DNA from: CAZQXD01 sp964597315
GTDB lineage: Bacteria > Pseudomonadota > Gammaproteobacteria > Competibacterales > Competibacteraceae
Assembly: GCA_964597315.1 (NCBI GenBank)
Contig: CAZQXD010000031.1
Coordinates: 1 to 48,513, forward strand
DNA length: 48,513 nucleotides
Direction: 5' to 3'
Part shown: positions 1 through 8,634 of the stretch, piece after piece
How positions within the stretch are numbered: position 1 is the stretch's first letter
Layout of the letters: every line of letters starts with the position of its first letter
Position numbers and translations under genes: made by a program
Notes under the pieces: generated by a model
The model's input: only the letters and a program-made list of their open reading frames with translations
Database searches by the model: none
Told to the model about the DNA's origin: nothing

Positions 1-414
1 CAAGTTCAGGCAATCACCCTGGCCAGCTTCGATGTGGGGCAGGGGGGCGAACTCACCGTCACCAGCAGCCCCCAAGCCGATCTGGGACCGGGCCGGGGCC
101 GGAGCGGCGGCGAGTTGCTGGCCGATGCCTTCGGTCAGCGTAGCGAGCATTTGGGGGCGCGGGCCGTGTACGACCGCAACGAGGCCCAGGCCCTGGTGGA
201 TGCCGCTTATGCCCGCCGCGCCCGGCGCTTGGTCACCGTGGAGGGTTGGGCCGAGGGCAACCCGGCCCTGCGGGTGGGCGCTCATCTGCGCCTGGACAAG
301 CTGGGACCGCGTTTCTCCAACACCTATTACGTCACCCGCGCCTGCCACCGTTTCGACCTGGAGCGGGGCTACCGAACCGGTTTCGAGGCCGAAACCGCCT
401 TTCTGGGAGACTGA
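1..414 (+). CDS. Phage late control D-like spike hub protein of an eCIS (5' end missing)
   Basis: The reading frame is open from base 1 and ends with TGA at 412-414, so only the last 137 codons are visible. The C-terminal part carries the pattern of gpD/VgrG-type hub proteins: a segment about adding an offset to a new location (LRVGAHLRLDKLGPRF) followed by YYVTRACHRFDLERGY and an acidic/aromatic end (FEAETAFLGD). In contractile injection systems this trimeric hub joins the tube to the spike. The next gene encodes the spike (V) part, so the VgrG function is split over two genes, as in many eCIS. An internal ATG at 34 is only a chance in-frame Met, not the start. Neighbour spacing to the V gene is 2 bp. 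Family is clear; the start and N-terminal domains lie outside the window. Confidence 0.8.
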   Translation, partial: QVQAITLASFDVGQGGELTVTSSPQADLGPGRGRSGGELLADAFGQRSEHLGARAVYDRNEAQALVDAAYARRARRLVTVEGWAEGNPALRVGAHLRLDKLGPRFSNTYYVTRACHRFDLERGYRTGFEAETAFLGD

Positions 415-416
415 TC

Positions 417-1106
417 GTGAACCGAGACCCTGCCCTGGGACCGTTAGCCACTGGCCGCCTGGCCCTGGCCGAAGTGGTGGCCGTGAACGATCCCGACGGA
501 CTGAACCGGGTGGAGCTGAAACTCCTGTCCCGCAGCGGCTTCGACAACCAGACCGCCACCGTCTGGGCGCGGGTAGCCGTGCCCTTCGCAGGCCAGGACT
601 TCGGCGCTTTTTTGCTGCCGGGGGTGGGGGAACAGGTGCTGGTGGGCTTTGTTCAGGACGACCCCCGTTATCCGGTGGTGCTGGGGGCCATGTGGCATGG
701 GGCCGCCCAGGCGCCGGAGCAATTGGGGGGTGGCGGCGATGCCGTGGACCGCTGGACCCTGGTGGGCCGCAAGGGCACCCGCATCGCCCTGGAAGAACCC
801 GCCGACGGCCAGCCCCAGGTGAAGATTCGCACTCCCGGCGGGGTGAGCTGCACCCTCAAGGACAGCGGCGGCGGCGAGCTCAAGTGCAGCGCCGCTGGGG
901 CCACGGTCACCCTGTCCTCGTCGGGAGTGCGTATCGACGCCCCGGGCCAGGTGGAGATTCAGGGCGCCATGGTCAGCATCAGCGCCGGCATGGTCAGCGT
1001 GGACAGCGCCATGGTGCAATGCTCGGGCATGGTCACCTGCCAGGTCTTGCAGGCCACCACGGTGATCTCATCTACATATACGCCGGGGGCGGGCAACGTA
1101 TGGTAA
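417..1106 (+). CDS. Phage baseplate assembly protein V-like spike (eCIS)
   Basis: This 229-aa protein starts with GTG at 417, two bases after the D-like stop; no better start exists in frame near it. Residues about 10-100 form the OB-fold-like gpV/VgrG region (AEVVAVNDPDGLNRVELKL ... LPGVGEQVLVGFVQDDPRYPVVLGAMWHG), the classic motif of spike proteins. From about residue 125 to the end the sequence becomes short alternating strands rich in V, S, G and M (KIRTPGGVSCTLKD, GVRIDAPGQVEIQG, AMVSISAGMVSVDS), as expected for a trimeric beta-helix needle, and it ends in TYTPGAGNVW. It should form the membrane-piercing spike under the baseplate. No PAAR cap gene is seen next to it, so the needle may have its own tip. 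It overlaps the next gene by 7 bp. Confidence 0.85.
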   Translation: MNRDPALGPLATGRLALAEVVAVNDPDGLNRVELKLLSRSGFDNQTATVWARVAVPFAGQDFGAFLLPGVGEQVLVGFVQDDPRYPVVLGAMWHGAAQAPEQLGGGGDAVDRWTLVGRKGTRIALEEPADGQPQVKIRTPGGVSCTLKDSGGGELKCSAAGATVTLSSSGVRIDAPGQVEIQGAMVSISAGMVSVDSAMVQCSGMVTCQVLQATTVISSTYTPGAGNVW

Positions 1107-2752
1107 TCCACCATCTCCCGCGCCTGGCCGGCGCCAGCGTCACCGGCGAAACCCCGGGCCAGACCCCGGCTCCGCCCACCGTGCTGCGTTTCTCCCGGGA
1201 GGATTTCGTCCCCCACCTGTTGGCGGAACTGCAAAGCCCCGAGGGCCGGCGGCGGCTGGAGGACCTGCGCCAGACCCCGCCCCCCGGAAGCGTTCTGGTG
1301 CTGGAACAGCCGGTCCACCGGGCCTTTCATCTGGTGCTGGTGGATGCCTATTGCCTCGCTCCCGGCTGGCCGCCCCTGGACCCGGCCCGCATCCATTCCG
1401 CCGGGCTGGTGGTGCGGCGGCGGACCACCGACGGGCCGCAAGGCTGGCTGCGCCGGGATGGCCTAGCCCTGGGCTGGCGGCCCCTGCCCGCCGGGGCGGT
1501 GGCCGAGGACAGCGACTATGAACCCGATCCCCAACGGCGCCGGACCCGCTGGATGGGGTCCAACGGGGCGGTGTTGGGGCGACTGACAAGCTTTCCCGGA
1601 GAACTGGATCACAGCGCCGAGGACGTGCTGCCCCTGTTCAAGCTCCCCCCGGAGGTGGCCAAAGCCCAGGGCCGAACCCTGTTATACGGCTGGCTGCCCT
1701 TGAGCGCCAGCGAGCAAACCCCCCCGGACAACGGCCCGCCCCCCTTCACCCGGACCCATGTGGCCGACCGCATTCCGCCCCTGTTCCGCCCGGATCGGAG
1801 CGACGCCGACACCCCCCCCTTCGGGACCGGGGAGGCCGTGAGCCAGGCCGAGGCCCAGCGTCCCAGCGCCATCGCCGACCCGGACCGCCAGACCCAGGTG
1901 GCGGGGCTGCGGGACGCCCTCACCTGGCTGGCCCAGGAGACCGGAGCCTTCACGGGGGAGGACTACGCCCAACCCCTGGTGGACGCCCTGGGGGCGGTGG
2001 CTCTAGACAGCCCCTTCGACACCGACCTCTACCAGTGGCTGGCCCGGGCCTACCGGGTGCTGGTGGAACTGCGGGACGACGAGCGGCCACCCCTGGCGAC
2101 CGTGGTTGGCGGCGGCGCGGGGGGGCTACTCCAGTCCGTGCAAATCAATGCCGAGGTCCCGCCCCTGACCGCCATGCCCCTGCCCGCCGCCTGGCCGCTG
2201 CTGGACGGGACCGCCTTCGAGACCTTGATCGACGCCGCCCACGCCGCCCTGACAGCCCGCTGGCGACGGCTGGCCCCGGCCGTGCCCCGCTACCCCGCTG
2301 GCCGCGCTCGTTATCATCTGCGCTGCTTCGCCCGGGTGGAGGTGGCCGACGACTGCCCACCCCGGATCGTCTGGAGTTCCCCGTCGGCGGCCTTTTCTAT
2401 CAAGCCCTGGTACGAGAGCGGCGACGCCCCGCCGGTGCAGGTGGAGCTGCCGCCCCTGACCCCCGACCGGCTCAAGGACCTGAAACCCAATGTGGCCTTC
2501 AAAGTGCCCCCGGAAGTGCAGCAGTTCATGGACGGGCTGAAGCTGGACGACCTGCTGGAGGGCAAAAAACCCAAAACCAAGCTGGGCATCGGCATGCTCT
2601 GTGGCTTCAATATCCCCATCATCACCCTCTGCGCCTTTATCGTCTTGCAAATCTTTCTGGTGCTGTTTCATATCTTGTTCTTCTGGCTGCCGTTCATCCG
2701 TATCTGCATTCCCATACCCATCGTCACCAACGACGAGGAGGAGGGCAATTAA
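1100..2752 (+). CDS. eCIS-associated protein with C-terminal hydrophobic (membrane) segment, unknown function
   Basis: The ATG at 1100 lies inside the end of the V gene (ATGGTAA), giving a 550-aa product. Most of the protein is Pro- and Arg-rich with no motif that I can name. The C-terminus is striking: after a charged linker (DLLEGKKPKTK) comes a nearly uninterrupted hydrophobic stretch of about 40 residues from about residue 499 (GFNIPIITLCAFIVLQIFL, then LFFWLPFIRICIPIPI), followed by a short acidic tail (DEEEGN). This is long enough for one or two membrane passes. Its place between the spike and the gp25 baseplate genes suggests a baseplate-proximal part. Inference: the hydrophobic tail might dock the particle to a membrane or be buried in the spike/baseplate core. 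It overlaps the gp25 gene by one base (TAATG). Confidence 0.6.
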   Translation: MVIHHLPRLAGASVTGETPGQTPAPPTVLRFSREDFVPHLLAELQSPEGRRRLEDLRQTPPPGSVLVLEQPVHRAFHLVLVDAYCLAPGWPPLDPARIHSAGLVVRRRTTDGPQGWLRRDGLALGWRPLPAGAVAEDSDYEPDPQRRRTRWMGSNGAVLGRLTSFPGELDHSAEDVLPLFKLPPEVAKAQGRTLLYGWLPLSASEQTPPDNGPPPFTRTHVADRIPPLFRPDRSDADTPPFGTGEAVSQAEAQRPSAIADPDRQTQVAGLRDALTWLAQETGAFTGEDYAQPLVDALGAVALDSPFDTDLYQWLARAYRVLVELRDDERPPLATVVGGGAGGLLQSVQINAEVPPLTAMPLPAAWPLLDGTAFETLIDAAHAALTARWRRLAPAVPRYPAGRARYHLRCFARVEVADDCPPRIVWSSPSAAFSIKPWYESGDAPPVQVELPPLTPDRLKDLKPNVAFKVPPEVQQFMDGLKLDDLLEGKKPKTKLGIGMLCGFNIPIITLCAFIVLQIFLVLFHILFFWLPFIRICIPIPIVTNDEEEGN

Positions 2753-3159
2753 TGGAACGCCGTCCCAACCGCCATCTGCCCCGTCCCGCCATCGGCTGGC
2801 CGTTGCTGCCCGTGCCCGACGCCGACGGCGGCCTGAACTGGCCGGACCTGGAGACCAGCGTGCGTCAGACTATCCGGGTGATTCTGCTGATCCGCCGCCA
2901 GGAACTCTTGCTCAGCCCCGGTTTCGGGGTGGGCTTGGGTGATTTTCTCCACCAGCCCAATACCTTGATCACCCGGCGGCGGATTCGCGACGCCATCGTC
3001 CAGGGCTTGGCCAACTGGGAGCCGCGCATCGCCGTGGACCGGGTGGACGTGGAGCCGGACCCGGAACACCTGGAGCGGCTGCGTATCGGCATCGGCTACC
3101 GCATCAAGCGCGGCGACGTTCCAGGAGCCGTCAGGCTCAGTCTGCGGCTGGAGGGTTGA
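2752..3159 (+). CDS. GPW/gp25-family baseplate wedge protein (eCIS)
   Basis: A 135-aa protein, the usual size for gp25/GPW (Afp9-like) proteins. The ATG overlaps the upstream stop as TAATG. Family features are visible: GWPLLPVPDADGGLNWP near the N-terminus, then SVRQTIRVILLIRRQELLLSP with the conserved pattern of a helix followed by arginines and a Gly-rich turn (GFGVGLGDFLHQPN), then LITRRRIRDAIVQGLANWEPRI and a C-terminal beta strand pair (LRIGIGYRIKRGD). In T4 and R-type pyocins this protein starts sheath polymerisation from the baseplate. Here it acts together with the J-like and I-like proteins encoded directly downstream. Confidence in the family is high. Confidence 0.88.
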   Translation: MERRPNRHLPRPAIGWPLLPVPDADGGLNWPDLETSVRQTIRVILLIRRQELLLSPGFGVGLGDFLHQPNTLITRRRIRDAIVQGLANWEPRIAVDRVDVEPDPEHLERLRIGIGYRIKRGDVPGAVRLSLRLEG

Positions 3160-3162
3160 GCC

Positions 3163-5364
3163 ATGCCCATTCCCCGCTTCATGCTCGCCGACTACGACGC
3201 CGACCAACTGGCCCGGGAGCTGGTGCGGCGCATCCCCGCCCATACCCCGGACTGGCGCAACCCCCGGGAGGGGGACCCGGGCCGTACCCTGATCGACTTA
3301 TTCGCCTGGCTGGGAGAGACCCTGCTGTACCGGGTGAACCTGATCCCCGAGCGGCAATGGCTGGAGTTCATGCGGCTGCTGAACATCGGTCTCAAGCCCG
3401 CCCGCCCGGCCCGAGGTCTGGTGGTCCTGGGCCACGCCAACCCCGCCGCTGCGGTCCCGGAAGTCGTGCCTGTGGGCACCCCGGTAGCCGGTCCCGTGGA
3501 GTTCGAAACCACCGGTCCCATCACCGTCCAGCCCTTCGAGGGCCGGGTCTACATCAAGCGCCGCCCCGACGCCGAGGAGCGCCGCCGCCTGGAGCCGGTG
3601 CTGGCCAGCCTGGAGAGCATTTACAGCATCCAGGCCGCCGAACCCTATATCACCACCCCCCTGTTCGCCGACGGTCAGGCCCTACCGGAGGGGGTGGACC
3701 CCCTGGCCGACAGCGTGGACGCTACCTTGTGGATCGCCCTGCTGGCTCCCAGTCCCCGGCCTGCGGACCGGGAGCGGGCCATGGGGGCTTTCGAGCAACA
3801 GCCGGCCCTGCTCAATGTGGGGGTGACGCCGCAGCTGACGCTGCCCGACCCGGACCCCGAGGCCCCGCCCCTGGTCCTGCCGGAGCTGTTCGACTGGGCC
3901 ATTACCGGCAAGCGCCGGGCCGGGGGCGTATTGGAAGACAGCTATTTCGCCCTGGCCGTGGAGCAGGACGGCACCGGGGGCCTGGCCAAGGAGGGTACCT
4001 TGCGCCTGGTGCTGCCGGGCCGGGATGACATCGGCGCCCCGGAGAACGACCTGGACGCCGACCTGGAAGCCGGGGCTGGCGAGCGGCCGCCCCGGGTGGA
4101 CGAGCCGGAGATCGCCGCCCGGCTGCTGGCCTGGCTGCGGCTGCGGCCCAAGGGCGGCGTGGGGGATGAACCCCGTCTGCCCCTGTCCTGGTTGGGTCTC
4201 AACGCCGTCACCGTGGACCAGCGCAAGACCTTGCGGGATACCCTGATCGGAGTGGCCGGGGGCGGGGCCGACGAGACCGTGGCCCTGCCAGCCACCGGGG
4301 TGGACCCGGACAGCCTGCGCCTGGAGGTCTACGAAGATGGCCGGGGTTTCGTGCCCTGGCGGCGGGTGGACGATCTGGGGGCCTGTGGACGGGATGACCG
4401 CTGCTATGCCCTGGACCCGGAGGCCGGGACGGCCACTTTCGGAGACGGGGTGCGGGGCCGCCGCCCGGAGCCAGGGGCGCGGCTGCGGGTGGCCCTGCTG
4501 CGGGCCGGTGGCGGCCGGGCCGGTAATCTGGCTCCGGGCAATCTGGCCGCCATCCGCCAGGCCCGGCTGAGCTGCCGCCAGCCCGCCCCCACCCAGGGGG
4601 GCGAGGACGCCGAGACCCTGGAGGCCGCCCGGCGGCGCATCACCGGCGTACTGCGCCACCAGAACCGTTGCGTCACCGCCGGGGACTACCAGGCCCTGGC
4701 CTTGGACACCCCGGCGGCGGCGGTGGCCCGGGCCGAGGTGCTGCCCCGTTTCCGGCCCTTTCAGCGTCGCCCGGACAGCCCCGGCACGGTCAGCGTGCTG
4801 GTGCTGCCTCCCAAACCGGTGCGCCGCCCCCCCAACCCCCGCCCGGATCGCAATCTGGTGGAACGGGTCAAGGCCCATCTGGACCCCCGCCGGCCCCTGA
4901 CCACGGAGTTGTACGCCATCGGTCCCGAGTACCGGTCCCTGGCCCTGACCGTGGCCGTGGGCATCCGCGAGGGGGCGGCCCGGGAGGCAGTTGTCAAGGC
5001 GGTGCGCCAGAGCCTGTTCGATTATCTCTGGCCCCTGCCTCCCGGAGGTCGGGACGGGGGCGGCTGGCCCCTGGGCCAGACCGTGGTGAACCTGGAGCTG
5101 GAAGTGATCGTGGCCCGGGTGGCCGGGGTGCGCACCACCCAGGGGCTACGCCTGTTCCAGCGTCGGGATACCGGCTTCCAGCCCCTGCCGGAGGAGGCGG
5201 GCGGCGGGGTGCAGCGCCTGGCCCTGGAGCTGTGGCAGTTGCCGGAACTGCTGCAAGTGGACGTGGCCGTGGACGCCGCCGCCGCCCCCACCGAGCTGGA
5301 AGGGGACGGACCCGCCGCCGCCGGGGGTCGGGTGGCCATTCCCGTGGTCCCGGAGGTGTGCTGA
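3163..5364 (+). CDS. Baseplate J/gp47-like protein (eCIS, Afp11-like)
   Basis: The product is 733 aa. The ATG at 3163 is 3 bp after the gp25 stop, with GGAGGG at 3149-3154 as ribosome site. The N-terminal part (RNPREGDPGRTLIDLFAWLGETLLYRVN, here split over about residues 32-60) is the typical opening of large baseplate wedge proteins: the 'A..DPG..LI.L.A.L.E.L.YR.N' pattern. The middle holds FGDGVRG at residues 426-432 and the NLAPGNL motif, then RNRCVTAGDYQAL near residues 502-513, the conserved 'T.GDYe.L' motif of J/gp6-like proteins. The protein should form the baseplate wedge ring around the hub. It lies in the conserved order gp25, J, I. It overlaps the next gene by one base (TGATG). Confidence 0.87.
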   Translation: MPIPRFMLADYDADQLARELVRRIPAHTPDWRNPREGDPGRTLIDLFAWLGETLLYRVNLIPERQWLEFMRLLNIGLKPARPARGLVVLGHANPAAAVPEVVPVGTPVAGPVEFETTGPITVQPFEGRVYIKRRPDAEERRRLEPVLASLESIYSIQAAEPYITTPLFADGQALPEGVDPLADSVDATLWIALLAPSPRPADRERAMGAFEQQPALLNVGVTPQLTLPDPDPEAPPLVLPELFDWAITGKRRAGGVLEDSYFALAVEQDGTGGLAKEGTLRLVLPGRDDIGAPENDLDADLEAGAGERPPRVDEPEIAARLLAWLRLRPKGGVGDEPRLPLSWLGLNAVTVDQRKTLRDTLIGVAGGGADETVALPATGVDPDSLRLEVYEDGRGFVPWRRVDDLGACGRDDRCYALDPEAGTATFGDGVRGRRPEPGARLRVALLRAGGGRAGNLAPGNLAAIRQARLSCRQPAPTQGGEDAETLEAARRRITGVLRHQNRCVTAGDYQALALDTPAAAVARAEVLPRFRPFQRRPDSPGTVSVLVLPPKPVRRPPNPRPDRNLVERVKAHLDPRRPLTTELYAIGPEYRSLALTVAVGIREGAAREAVVKAVRQSLFDYLWPLPPGGRDGGGWPLGQTVVNLELEVIVARVAGVRTTQGLRLFQRRDTGFQPLPEEAGGGVQRLALELWQLPELLQVDVAVDAAAAPTELEGDGPAAAGGRVAIPVVPEVC

Positions 5365-7727
5365 TGGATGCCAACGGCCAACGTTTCTGGCTCTGGGCCG
5401 GACCTCGGGATTTCCAGCCCGCTGCGGGCGCTCGCTGGGACGCCTCCCGCCAGGCCCTGACCCTGACCTCTACCCGCTCTCTACCAGCCCTCAACGAAGA
5501 CCGAACCGCCGCCCGGCTGCTGGCCGACGGGGCGGCGGGCGCAGTGGACGAGTACGGTGGCTGGGCGCGGGTGGACGGTTCCCGGGTGCTGGCCTCCGGG
5601 GTGGACGAGGGGGAAATGGAAATTCACAGCCTGGCCCCCGGAAGCCAGATTCTGGACCTAGCCCTGGCCGGAGACGGGATTCTCTATTTGTGCGTGGAGG
5701 AAGGCCCCGAAACCTGTCTGGAACTGGTGGACACCCGGGGTCGGTTCAGGCCCCGGACGGTGACCCTGGCCGGTTTCGCCCCCCAGCGCCTGGCGGTGGG
5801 CGGTCCCGATACCCTGTACGCCCTGGACCGGGCCGGTCGGCAACTGGCCCAGGTCCGGGGGCGGCCCCTGCCGGAACTGCTCAGCCATCCCGACGGCCAG
5901 CCCCGGCGCTTCGACCCGGAGGTGTTCCGCCCCACAGAGGAGAACCCGGACCCGCCCCGGCTGGTGGTGTTGGACCGGGTCCGGCCCGCCCCTGGGGAGA
6001 TGATCGCCCTCGGCGCCGGTGGCCAGGACCGCGCCCTTATGCTGCTGTGGCCGGCGACCGGTCCCGCCCAGGTGCAACTGGCCGATCCCGACGGCGTCAG
6101 TCCGCCCTTGACTCTGGAGGGGGTGATCGCCCCTTTCACTCTGGGCTGGCTGGGGGACAGGCGCTTTGCCGTGGCCACCGCTGGCGCCCGGGAGGCGGTG
6201 GTCTTTACCCTGCCCGAGGACCCCGATCCCGCCCGCTGGCCGGAGCGGCTGTCCCCGGACGGGGGGCGCTGGCCGCTGCTGGGGTGGCGGGATGGACGGT
6301 TTTGGCCAGGATCGGCCCTGCCCGTATCCTATCCTACCCAGCCCGATCCGGCCTTGCCGCCCACCCCGCGCCCCCTGCACCGGCTGTCGGCCCCTGGCTT
6401 CGCCCCCCAGGCCATGGCGGCGGCAGCCACCGTGGACGGGGGCCAGGCGGGGTTCGTCTGGCACCGGCTGTATCTGGAGGCGGCCTTGCCCCCAGGAACC
6501 CGGCTGATCCTGTGGCTAAGCGCCGACGACGACCCGGCGGGACTGGACGCCGTCGCCCCGGCGCCCCATGTGTTCCAGAACGGTCCACCCCAGAACACCG
6601 CCGATGGTCGGCCCCAGGGGGTGTGGCTGGACCAGGACTCGGAACTGCCCTTTCATTCCGGGCTGGGGGACTGCCCCCGGCGGCGGGACCACGCGGGCCT
6701 GTTTACCTGCCTGATCCAGGGGGCCGGGACCGGACCAAGTCGGCAACTGGCCGGGCGCTGGCTGCGGCTGACGGTGGAATTGGCGGGCGACGGTCGGACC
6801 ACGCCCCAAGTCTTCGCGGTGCGGGCCTGGGGGCCGCGGTTCTCCTACCGGGACCGCTATCTACCGGCCCTGTACCAGGAAGTCTCCGGGGACCAGGCCG
6901 CTGGGGTGGATTTCCTGGACCGTTTTCTGGCCCTGTTCGAAAGCCTGCTTACGCCCTTGGAAGATCAGGTGGCGGCGGCCTGGCGGCTCACCGACCCGGA
7001 CAGCGCCCCGGCCGAGGCCCTGGACTGGCTGGCCGGTTGGGTGGGAGCCGAGCTGGAGCCGGGTCTGAGTACCGCCCGCCGCCGTCGGCTGCTGCGGGAG
7101 GCCACCGCCCTGTGGCGCTGGCGGGGCACCCTCACCGGTCTGAACCGGATGCTGGACGTGGTCACCGACGATGGGGTGACCCGGGGGGAGCTGGTGGTGG
7201 TGGAGCATTTCCGGCTGCGGCGCACTTTCGCCACCATCCTGGGGGCGGACCTGGCTCCCCAGGACGACCCCTTGACCCTGGGCACGGCGGTCAGCGGCAA
7301 CTCTTATCTGGGGTCGACCTTTTTCCTAGGGAAACGGGAGCGGCGAGAGTTCTTCGCCCTGTTCCGCCCGGAGCTGTTGGAAGACCCCCTGACCGCCCCC
7401 GCCGAGGCCGCCGCCGGAAGCCAGGCCGTGGAGACCTTGTTAGACAGCTTCGCCCACCGGCTGACCGTGCTGGTCCACGGGGAACTGTCCGAGGACGACC
7501 TGGGCTTGGTGCGCCGGGTGGTGGAGCGGGAAAGTCCAGCCCATGCCCAGACCCGGGTGCTGCGCTCGCGCCGACCCCTGATCCTGGGGCTGACGGCGTT
7601 GTTGGCGGTGGACAGTTACCTAAGACCCCGCCCACCCCGGCCGGGGCTGGCATTGGGCGGGGCGCGGCTGGGGCAAGCGTTTTTGCAAGACGCCGCCAGC
7701 CTGGACCCGCGCTTGGAGGGAGGTTAG
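5364..7727 (+). CDS. Tail protein I-like baseplate component with large N-terminal propeller-like domain
   Basis: A 787-aa protein starting at ATG 5364 (TGATG overlap). The last ~300 residues are the phage tail protein (gpI-type) domain: YRDRYLPALYQE around residues 495-506, FLDRFLALFESLLTPLEDQV, then PAEALDWLAGWVGAELEPG and RRRRLLREATALWRWRGT with GLNRMLDVV, which are hallmark motifs. The first ~470 residues show repeated short strands ending in small/hydrophobic pairs (ILDLALAGDGILYLCV, RLAVGGPDTLYALDRAG, EMIALGAGGQDRALMLLW, LGWLGDRRFAVATAG), which read like blades of a beta-propeller; this is a pattern reading, not a proven fold. Afp12-like proteins link the wedge to the outer baseplate and fibres. 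A 46-bp gap follows, the first real gap in the operon since the window start. Confidence 0.82.
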   Translation: MDANGQRFWLWAGPRDFQPAAGARWDASRQALTLTSTRSLPALNEDRTAARLLADGAAGAVDEYGGWARVDGSRVLASGVDEGEMEIHSLAPGSQILDLALAGDGILYLCVEEGPETCLELVDTRGRFRPRTVTLAGFAPQRLAVGGPDTLYALDRAGRQLAQVRGRPLPELLSHPDGQPRRFDPEVFRPTEENPDPPRLVVLDRVRPAPGEMIALGAGGQDRALMLLWPATGPAQVQLADPDGVSPPLTLEGVIAPFTLGWLGDRRFAVATAGAREAVVFTLPEDPDPARWPERLSPDGGRWPLLGWRDGRFWPGSALPVSYPTQPDPALPPTPRPLHRLSAPGFAPQAMAAAATVDGGQAGFVWHRLYLEAALPPGTRLILWLSADDDPAGLDAVAPAPHVFQNGPPQNTADGRPQGVWLDQDSELPFHSGLGDCPRRRDHAGLFTCLIQGAGTGPSRQLAGRWLRLTVELAGDGRTTPQVFAVRAWGPRFSYRDRYLPALYQEVSGDQAAGVDFLDRFLALFESLLTPLEDQVAAAWRLTDPDSAPAEALDWLAGWVGAELEPGLSTARRRRLLREATALWRWRGTLTGLNRMLDVVTDDGVTRGELVVVEHFRLRRTFATILGADLAPQDDPLTLGTAVSGNSYLGSTFFLGKRERREFFALFRPELLEDPLTAPAEAAAGSQAVETLLDSFAHRLTVLVHGELSEDDLGLVRRVVERESPAHAQTRVLRSRRPLILGLTALLAVDSYLRPRPPRPGLALGGARLGQAFLQDAASLDPRLEGG

Positions 7728-7773
7728 GGGACATGTGTAAAGCCAGGACACCGCAACCCAAAGGTCAGCGACC

Positions 7774-8634
7774 ATGAGTACCCGACACGACGCACTGCTT
7801 ACCCCTCGTCCCCCGGAACGGCTGGCCTACGCCGACGGCGGGCTGCTCACCGCCGAGCTGCTGTCCCTGGAGCAGCACTATCATCGGGCCCGACTGGGGC
7901 GGCTGCTGGCCTATCTGCACGGCGCTGGCACGGTGGCCGGGCTAGACGTGGGCATTGATCCCCCCGGCGGCGGGGCGGACGCCGAAATCCAGGTTCGTCC
8001 GGGGTTGGCCCTGGACCGCTTGGGGCGGCTGATCGAGCTGGACCACGCCGCCTGTTTACGGCTGACCCCTTGGTTCGATCAGCAGGTGGCGGACCCCCTG
8101 GGCGAGTCCCGCATCGAGACTGCCCGCCGGGATGCCGGAAACGGCCTGCCGGAGCATATCGCCGCCGATGTGTATATGGCCTTCGAACTCTGCCCCCGCG
8201 CCCCTCAACCGGCCTTTGCCACCGGCAACGCCGACCAACTGGACGGGGTGACGCCCTCCCGGCTGCTGGAACTGGCCCGGCTGTCCCTGCTGATCCGGGA
8301 GAGCGGCGATAACCGCCTGCCCCGGGCCGCCCTACCGGCCCTGGGCGGCGACGCCGCCGCTCTGCGCGATTACAAGCGCACCCAACTCTGGGATGCCCTG
8401 CGCCTCCAGGGCGAGCCGCCTCGGCTGCCAGCCGGGGGAACGCTCAGTGAACACCGGCTCCCGGAACAGGACGGCAGCGAGGTGTTCCTGGCCCGGCTGC
8501 GGCTGCCCGTGGCCCGGGACGGGGGTGGGGTGTTGCGCTTCGATCCCAACCAGGCCCCGGTCGTGGAACAGGACGGCCGGGTGTATTCCTACGCGGCGGC
8601 CGAACTGGCTTGGCTGCATGGACTGGAGACCTGA
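7774..8634 (+). CDS. eCIS-associated protein 1 of 3 with shared 'GxLL-EQ-Y-GxxxGL' N-terminal domain
   Basis: A 286-aa protein. The ATG at 7774 follows a 46-bp gap; AAAGG about 10 bases upstream may serve as ribosome site. Residues 19-59 carry a recognisable signature: YADGGLLTAELLSLEQHYHR followed by LHGAGTVAGLDV, and then a beta-rich part (EIQVRPGLALDRLGRLIEL, residues ~70-90). The same arrangement of motifs opens the next two proteins, so the three genes are probably paralogues. The signature is one I associate with proteins of phage-tail-like loci, but no role has been assigned that I can name. The gene overlaps the next one by one base (TGATG). Possible roles are baseplate periphery, fibre attachment or cargo adaptor; this is inference from position only. 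Confidence 0.6.
   Translation: MSTRHDALLTPRPPERLAYADGGLLTAELLSLEQHYHRARLGRLLAYLHGAGTVAGLDVGIDPPGGGADAEIQVRPGLALDRLGRLIELDHAACLRLTPWFDQQVADPLGESRIETARRDAGNGLPEHIAADVYMAFELCPRAPQPAFATGNADQLDGVTPSRLLELARLSLLIRESGDNRLPRAALPALGGDAAALRDYKRTQLWDALRLQGEPPRLPAGGTLSEHRLPEQDGSEVFLARLRLPVARDGGGVLRFDPNQAPVVEQDGRVYSYAAAELAWLHGLET

Noticed and set aside
32..1099. Upstream extension of the membrane-segment protein to base 32
   Set aside because: It would run out of frame through the D-like and V-like genes, both of which have clear family motifs. The ATG at 1100 is the sensible start.
7733..7777. 14-codon ORF between the gpI-like gene and the next gene (MCKARTPQPKGQRP)
   Set aside because: It overlaps the next start as ATGA and could be a leader peptide, but it is too short and without a clear ribosome site to support.
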